From Lentisphaera araneosa HTCC2155 (GTDB taxonomy: Bacteria > Verrucomicrobiota > Lentisphaeria > Lentisphaerales > Lentisphaeraceae), in contig NZ_ABCK01000002.1 in the NCBI RefSeq assembly GCF_000170755.1, forward strand, positions 124,001 to 188,000: a stretch of 64,000 nucleotides of DNA, written 5' to 3'. A program made the translations under genes and the position numbers. This document shows positions 61,079 through 64,000 of this stretch, in pieces (position 1 is the first letter of the stretch; the number at the start of each line of letters is the position of its first letter). The notes under the pieces are model-generated. The model did no database searches and had not been told where the DNA came from. It was given only the letters and a program-made list of their open reading frames with translations.

Positions 61079-63172
61079 ATGCAATCGACAATGAGAACAA
61101 GAATTATAATCGCCATAGTCTGCCTATTGAATGGCATTGTTCACGCAGCTCCACCGACCTATCCCGAATCGGTGCCCACACCAACGCAGATAAATGTTGC
61201 CTACGGAACACACGAACGGCAGGTACTCGATTTCTGGATGGCCCCCTCAGCATCGGCCACTCAACCCGCGCCCTTAGTCTTCTATATTCACGGGGGCTCT
61301 TGGCAGATGGGTAGTAAGGAGATCATTCGAGGATGTGTAGATGTCAAGGCCTTGCTAGAGGCAGGCATTTCAGTGGTCGGAATTAACTACCGTTATGTCA
61401 GTCAGGCAAAGGCAGCGGGAATTACACCACCGGTCAAAGCACCTTTAAACGATGCCGCTCGCGCTCTACAATTTGTACGTAGCAAGGCTTTGCAATGGAA
61501 TATCGATAGCACTCGCATCGCAGCAACGGGTGCCTCGGCAGGCGGATGCTCATCGCTTTGGTTGGCGTATCACGACGATATGGCCGATCCCTCTAATATT
61601 GATCCTATTGCGCGTCAATCGACCCGCCTTTTTTGTGCAGCTGTGCGAGTTCCGCAAACCTCACTTGATCCCCAACAAATGAAAGATTGGCTCACCCGCA
61701 TTGGCTACGGCGGCCATGCCTTCAACGTGAGCAATAATGAGTTTTTGAGCTCGCGCCATAAACTTCTTCCTTGGATCAAAGCATATTCCCCCTATGCTCA
61801 TGTGAGTGCAGACGATCCACCAGTCGCCATCTATTACGATAAGAACCTTAAAGATGACCTCGGCGCCCACAGCCCTCAATTTGCCTTCCACCTCCAGAAA
61901 CGATGCCAAGAATTGGACCTATTTTGCGAGGTTCGCTATGCTGAATTCAATGGCTATCGACAATATGAGGCAACGCGTTATTTGATCAAAACCTTAAAGG
62001 GCCCTGCGCTTAAAAACGCTCCCAAAAAATATGATGTTAGCGCTAAAAATCACCGCCTGCCCGCCTTTAAAAAAGGCAGCCGAGTGCTCTTCATCGGCGA
62101 CTCCATCACAGATATGAACCGGGGCCGTAATGAGCGTGATCGCAATCACTATCTAGGCCATAGTTTTGTATTTCTGATCGCTGGAAAATTGGGTGTGGAC
62201 CTCCCCAAGGCACAATTAGATTTTTATAACCGAGGTATCAGTGGCAATACGATTGCACAGCTCAAAGCCCGTTGGCAAAAAGATGTCATCGCTATGCGTC
62301 CGGATCTTTTGACCATTCTGATCGGAACTAATGATGTGGGTAAAAAAGTTAAACCCCATGATTTTGAAAATGACTACCGTACGATTTTAAGTGCCAGTCG
62401 CAAAATGAACCCAAAGCTCAAAATCGTCCTCTTGGACCCATTTGTTTTACAATCAGGCAGTTTAAAAAACGAAAGATCTTGGAATTCACGGCGCTCCGCG
62501 ACCGACCAATTGCGCCCCATTGTCGCCAAACTAGCCAAGGACTTCGACGCCGTTCACATCAAGACCCAAGACCTTTTCGATACAGCGGCTCAATCATCAT
62601 CTCCAGACTACTGGTTGTGGGATGGCATCCACCCCTTACCGCAAGGGCATGAACTCATCACTCGCCACTGGCTAAGAGCGGTAAGTGCGCGCTGGCCACA
62701 GGAGACTCTGGCTACTCAAACTCACCAGCCTACTCAAGCCATCTTGACTTGCCCCAGCGGTCATTTACCTTGGAAAAACCTCTCTGAGGCACATATCGAT
62801 AAGTCCGTAGATGGCGATCTAAAAACAAAATGGTGTTACGTTCATCATAGACGTCCCATGCAGTGGCAAGTGCAACTAGCCGCGCCTCGGGTGGTCAGTG
62901 GCTACTCCTTCACCTCCGCAAATGACGTACCGAAGCGCGATCCTAAAGAATGGAAATGGCAAGGCTCCAGCGACGGTGTAAACTGGACGCTGCTGGATCA
63001 CCGCAAAAATCAGCTCCCCTTCCCAACCCGGCTCTCAAAGAGAAGCTACACCTTTGAGAATACCAAAGCCTATACCTTTTATCGCCTCACCCTGCTTGCT
63101 AATCAAGGCGATGGGCACTATCAGTTCGCAGAAATAGAGCTGGAGGGAATAAATAATATCACAAAACCATGA
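61079..63172 (+). CDS. Secreted esterase - SGNH - discoidin-like three-domain protein
   Basis: 697 residues with a signal peptide; the second ATG, four codons in, is an equally good start. Residues 35-310 are a BD-FAE/carboxylesterase-type alpha/beta hydrolase (FYIHGGSWQMGS, Ser153 in GASAGG). Residues about 330-545 are an SGNH hydrolase (FIGDSITDM with Ser342, GISGNTIAQLKARW, ILIGTNDVG, DGIHPLPQGHELI). Residues about 575-690 resemble a discoidin domain (IDKSVDGDLKTKWCYVHHR, SSDGVNWTLLDHR, YQFAEIELEG). One chain thus carries two different ester-cleaving folds and a probable glycan-binding domain. It lies 31 bases after the DUF5703 enzyme and is probably co-transcribed with it. Confidence 0.88.
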   Translation: MQSTMRTRIIIAIVCLLNGIVHAAPPTYPESVPTPTQINVAYGTHERQVLDFWMAPSASATQPAPLVFYIHGGSWQMGSKEIIRGCVDVKALLEAGISVVGINYRYVSQAKAAGITPPVKAPLNDAARALQFVRSKALQWNIDSTRIAATGASAGGCSSLWLAYHDDMADPSNIDPIARQSTRLFCAAVRVPQTSLDPQQMKDWLTRIGYGGHAFNVSNNEFLSSRHKLLPWIKAYSPYAHVSADDPPVAIYYDKNLKDDLGAHSPQFAFHLQKRCQELDLFCEVRYAEFNGYRQYEATRYLIKTLKGPALKNAPKKYDVSAKNHRLPAFKKGSRVLFIGDSITDMNRGRNERDRNHYLGHSFVFLIAGKLGVDLPKAQLDFYNRGISGNTIAQLKARWQKDVIAMRPDLLTILIGTNDVGKKVKPHDFENDYRTILSASRKMNPKLKIVLLDPFVLQSGSLKNERSWNSRRSATDQLRPIVAKLAKDFDAVHIKTQDLFDTAAQSSSPDYWLWDGIHPLPQGHELITRHWLRAVSARWPQETLATQTHQPTQAILTCPSGHLPWKNLSEAHIDKSVDGDLKTKWCYVHHRRPMQWQVQLAAPRVVSGYSFTSANDVPKRDPKEWKWQGSSDGVNWTLLDHRKNQLPFPTRLSKRSYTFENTKAYTFYRLTLLANQGDGHYQFAEIELEGINNITKP

Positions 63173-63305
63173 GTCCCTAAAAGGGCATTGATCTTCCAGT
63201 CAGAAGAGGTCCCCATGGCTCCTATTATACGATTCTTCCTAAGCCAAGCTCTATATGCTCCCGCGAAGTTCTAAGCTGCCCAAATTTACACGATTAAGCA
63301 CTTAA

Positions 63306-63365
63306 GAGTGTCACGAAATGGCCAGCGTCTTGGATTACCTCACTCACCTCGCGAAAACAGAATAA
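63306..63365 (+). pseudogene. 3' scar of a dehydrogenase/cytochrome c gene
   Basis: A short frame ends ECHEMASVLDYLTHLAKTE and a stop. It aligns with the last residues of the giant fusion protein (VHEFASLIDYLNKLAKKDE), with about two thirds of bases matching. An in-frame stop precedes it, and nothing else of the cytochrome domain is found. It looks like the leftover tail of a related but not identical gene. The surrounding bases 63173-63305 and 63366-63547 hold no other supported feature. Confidence 0.6.
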
Positions 63366-63547
63366 TAGCGCAAAGTTACCTAATCATCTAAAACAAAATA
63401 ATTTCATTCTCTATAATACTTAGAGGACGCCCCTTCGACCAAAAGGGGTGACGTTTTAGCACTAAATTTATCAGGCTCTGATCTAGACTACGACAATCAC
63501 CAAAGAGTTCTATGGCTTGATTTATCAGCTTAAGTTCACCAGCATAA

Positions 63548-64000
63548 TTAACGAGCTCTATCCCAAACGGTTTCGTAAACATCGTTGGTGGCAGCTAGAG
63601 AACCATCATTTTTTATAAGTGATTGAATGAAATTCATTTTTTCAATGTGACCATCAACCATCAGAAAGTTATACTTTAAGTTTGAGTGCTGATCACCGTT
63701 AAATTCAAAATGTCGTGCCTGAACGCCGCCGTCACCCCAAGCACCTCCCATGGCAATGCGGCTACCATTATTGGAATAGCTTGTAGGGTGTAAGTTTTCA
63801 GTATAAGCAGCCACTTGCGATGTATTGTTAATTTCGTTAATCTTTATGGTAAGCATTGCCCATGTACCGTGGAAATCCTGACCAAAGATGCCATTTCCTT
63901 GCCCATTATGGCCAGCTTGTGTTGGTCCATAGGTTCTTACAATCTTATTGCCATTCGTACGGTCATCTAGTGGGCATCTATACAAGGCCCCGTGATCGGC
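63548..64000 (-). CDS. Prepilin-type protein, C-terminal part (5' end outside window)
   Basis: The last 150 codons of a gene whose start lies beyond the right edge. It reads [20 protein letters not shown] at the edge, then NEINNTSQVAAYTENLHP, and ends with the His-X10-Asp-Gly motif (HSNLKYNFLMVDGHIEKMNF) and WDRAR. It is closest to the prepilin at 18826 ([20 protein letters not shown]). The FTLIELLVV leader expected about 100 residues upstream cannot be seen. Confidence 0.85.
   Translation of the reverse strand, partial: ADHGALYRCPLDDRTNGNKIVRTYGPTQAGHNGQGNGIFGQDFHGTWAMLTIKINEINNTSQVAAYTENLHPTSYSNNGSRIAMGGAWGDGGVQARHFEFNGDQHSNLKYNFLMVDGHIEKMNFIQSLIKNDGSLAATNDVYETVWDRAR

Noticed and set aside
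63388-63582. 64-codon minus-strand frame between the scar and the partial prepilin
   Set aside because: Overlaps the end of the prepilin gene, has no recognised motif and no ribosome site; probably chance.

Overview
The window looks like a chromosomal stretch of a marine Lentisphaerota bacterium (Lentisphaera-like). I infer this from the gene families, not from a marker gene. There are five formylglycine sulfatases, several ThuA-like proteins, a PSCyt1/DUF1549/DUF1553 cytochrome protein followed by DUF1501, a membrane-bound-dehydrogenase/HEAT/cytochrome c giant, a DUF1080 protein, many short prepilin-like proteins of the FTLIELLVV type, and ECF sigma factors beside Ser/Thr kinases. No rRNA, tRNA, CRISPR array or transposase was seen. 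Base composition is moderately AT-rich, and gaps between genes are very AT-rich apart from a few GC-richer structured patches.

Layout. 1-2.5 kb: an SASA-type esterase running off the left edge on the minus strand, and two broken prepilin fragments. 2.6-11.7 kb: a plus-strand cluster of prepilin, alpha/beta hydrolase, double SGNH esterase, six-hairpin glycosidase and sialate O-acetylesterase-like protein. 11.9-13.9 kb: DUF1080 and a polyester-type esterase on the minus strand. 14-22.6 kb: ThuA, a small secreted protein, a GH86-like agarase/porphyranase, a prepilin, a second alpha/beta hydrolase and a second ThuA. 22.7-23.3 kb: a ParD/ParE pair. 23.4-35 kb: an SGNH-sulfatase fusion, two more sulfatases, a GH-A glycosidase and a sigma factor facing a kinase. 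35-37 kb: a decayed defence patch (DUF1016 nuclease and an hsdR relic) plus dispersed repeats. 37-43.4 kb: cytochrome/DUF1501 pair, sulfatase and an EF-hand protein. 43.9-50.1 kb (minus strand): sigma factor, kinase, sulfatase and GH50 agarase in one direction. 50.6-64 kb: a PilJ-domain protein, prepilins, two ThuA-discoidin proteins (one fused to a dehydrogenase and cytochrome), a DUF5703 glycosidase, an esterase-SGNH-discoidin protein and a gene scar.

How the genes may work together. Nearly all enzymes have signal peptides. GH50 and GH86-like enzymes point to red-algal galactans (agar/porphyran). The sulfatases and SGNH/SASA esterases would remove sulfate and acyl groups, and the six-hairpin, GH-A and DUF5703 enzymes would finish side chains and oligosaccharides. 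The sigma/kinase pairs are candidate regulators. The prepilins repeatedly sit next to enzyme genes and may make substrate-specific surface fibres; that role is inference.

Most unusual observations: (1) both kinases lack the usual beta-3 lysine and instead carry a lysine at the third glycine of the Gly-rich loop, the arrangement known from eukaryotic WNK kinases; (2) a dispersed element of about 160-175 bp with inverted ends enclosing three hairpins, with full and deleted copies; (3) prepilins without glycine at -1, twice paired with paralogous hydrolases; (4) relics of hsdR, of a prepilin and of a dehydrogenase/cytochrome gene.
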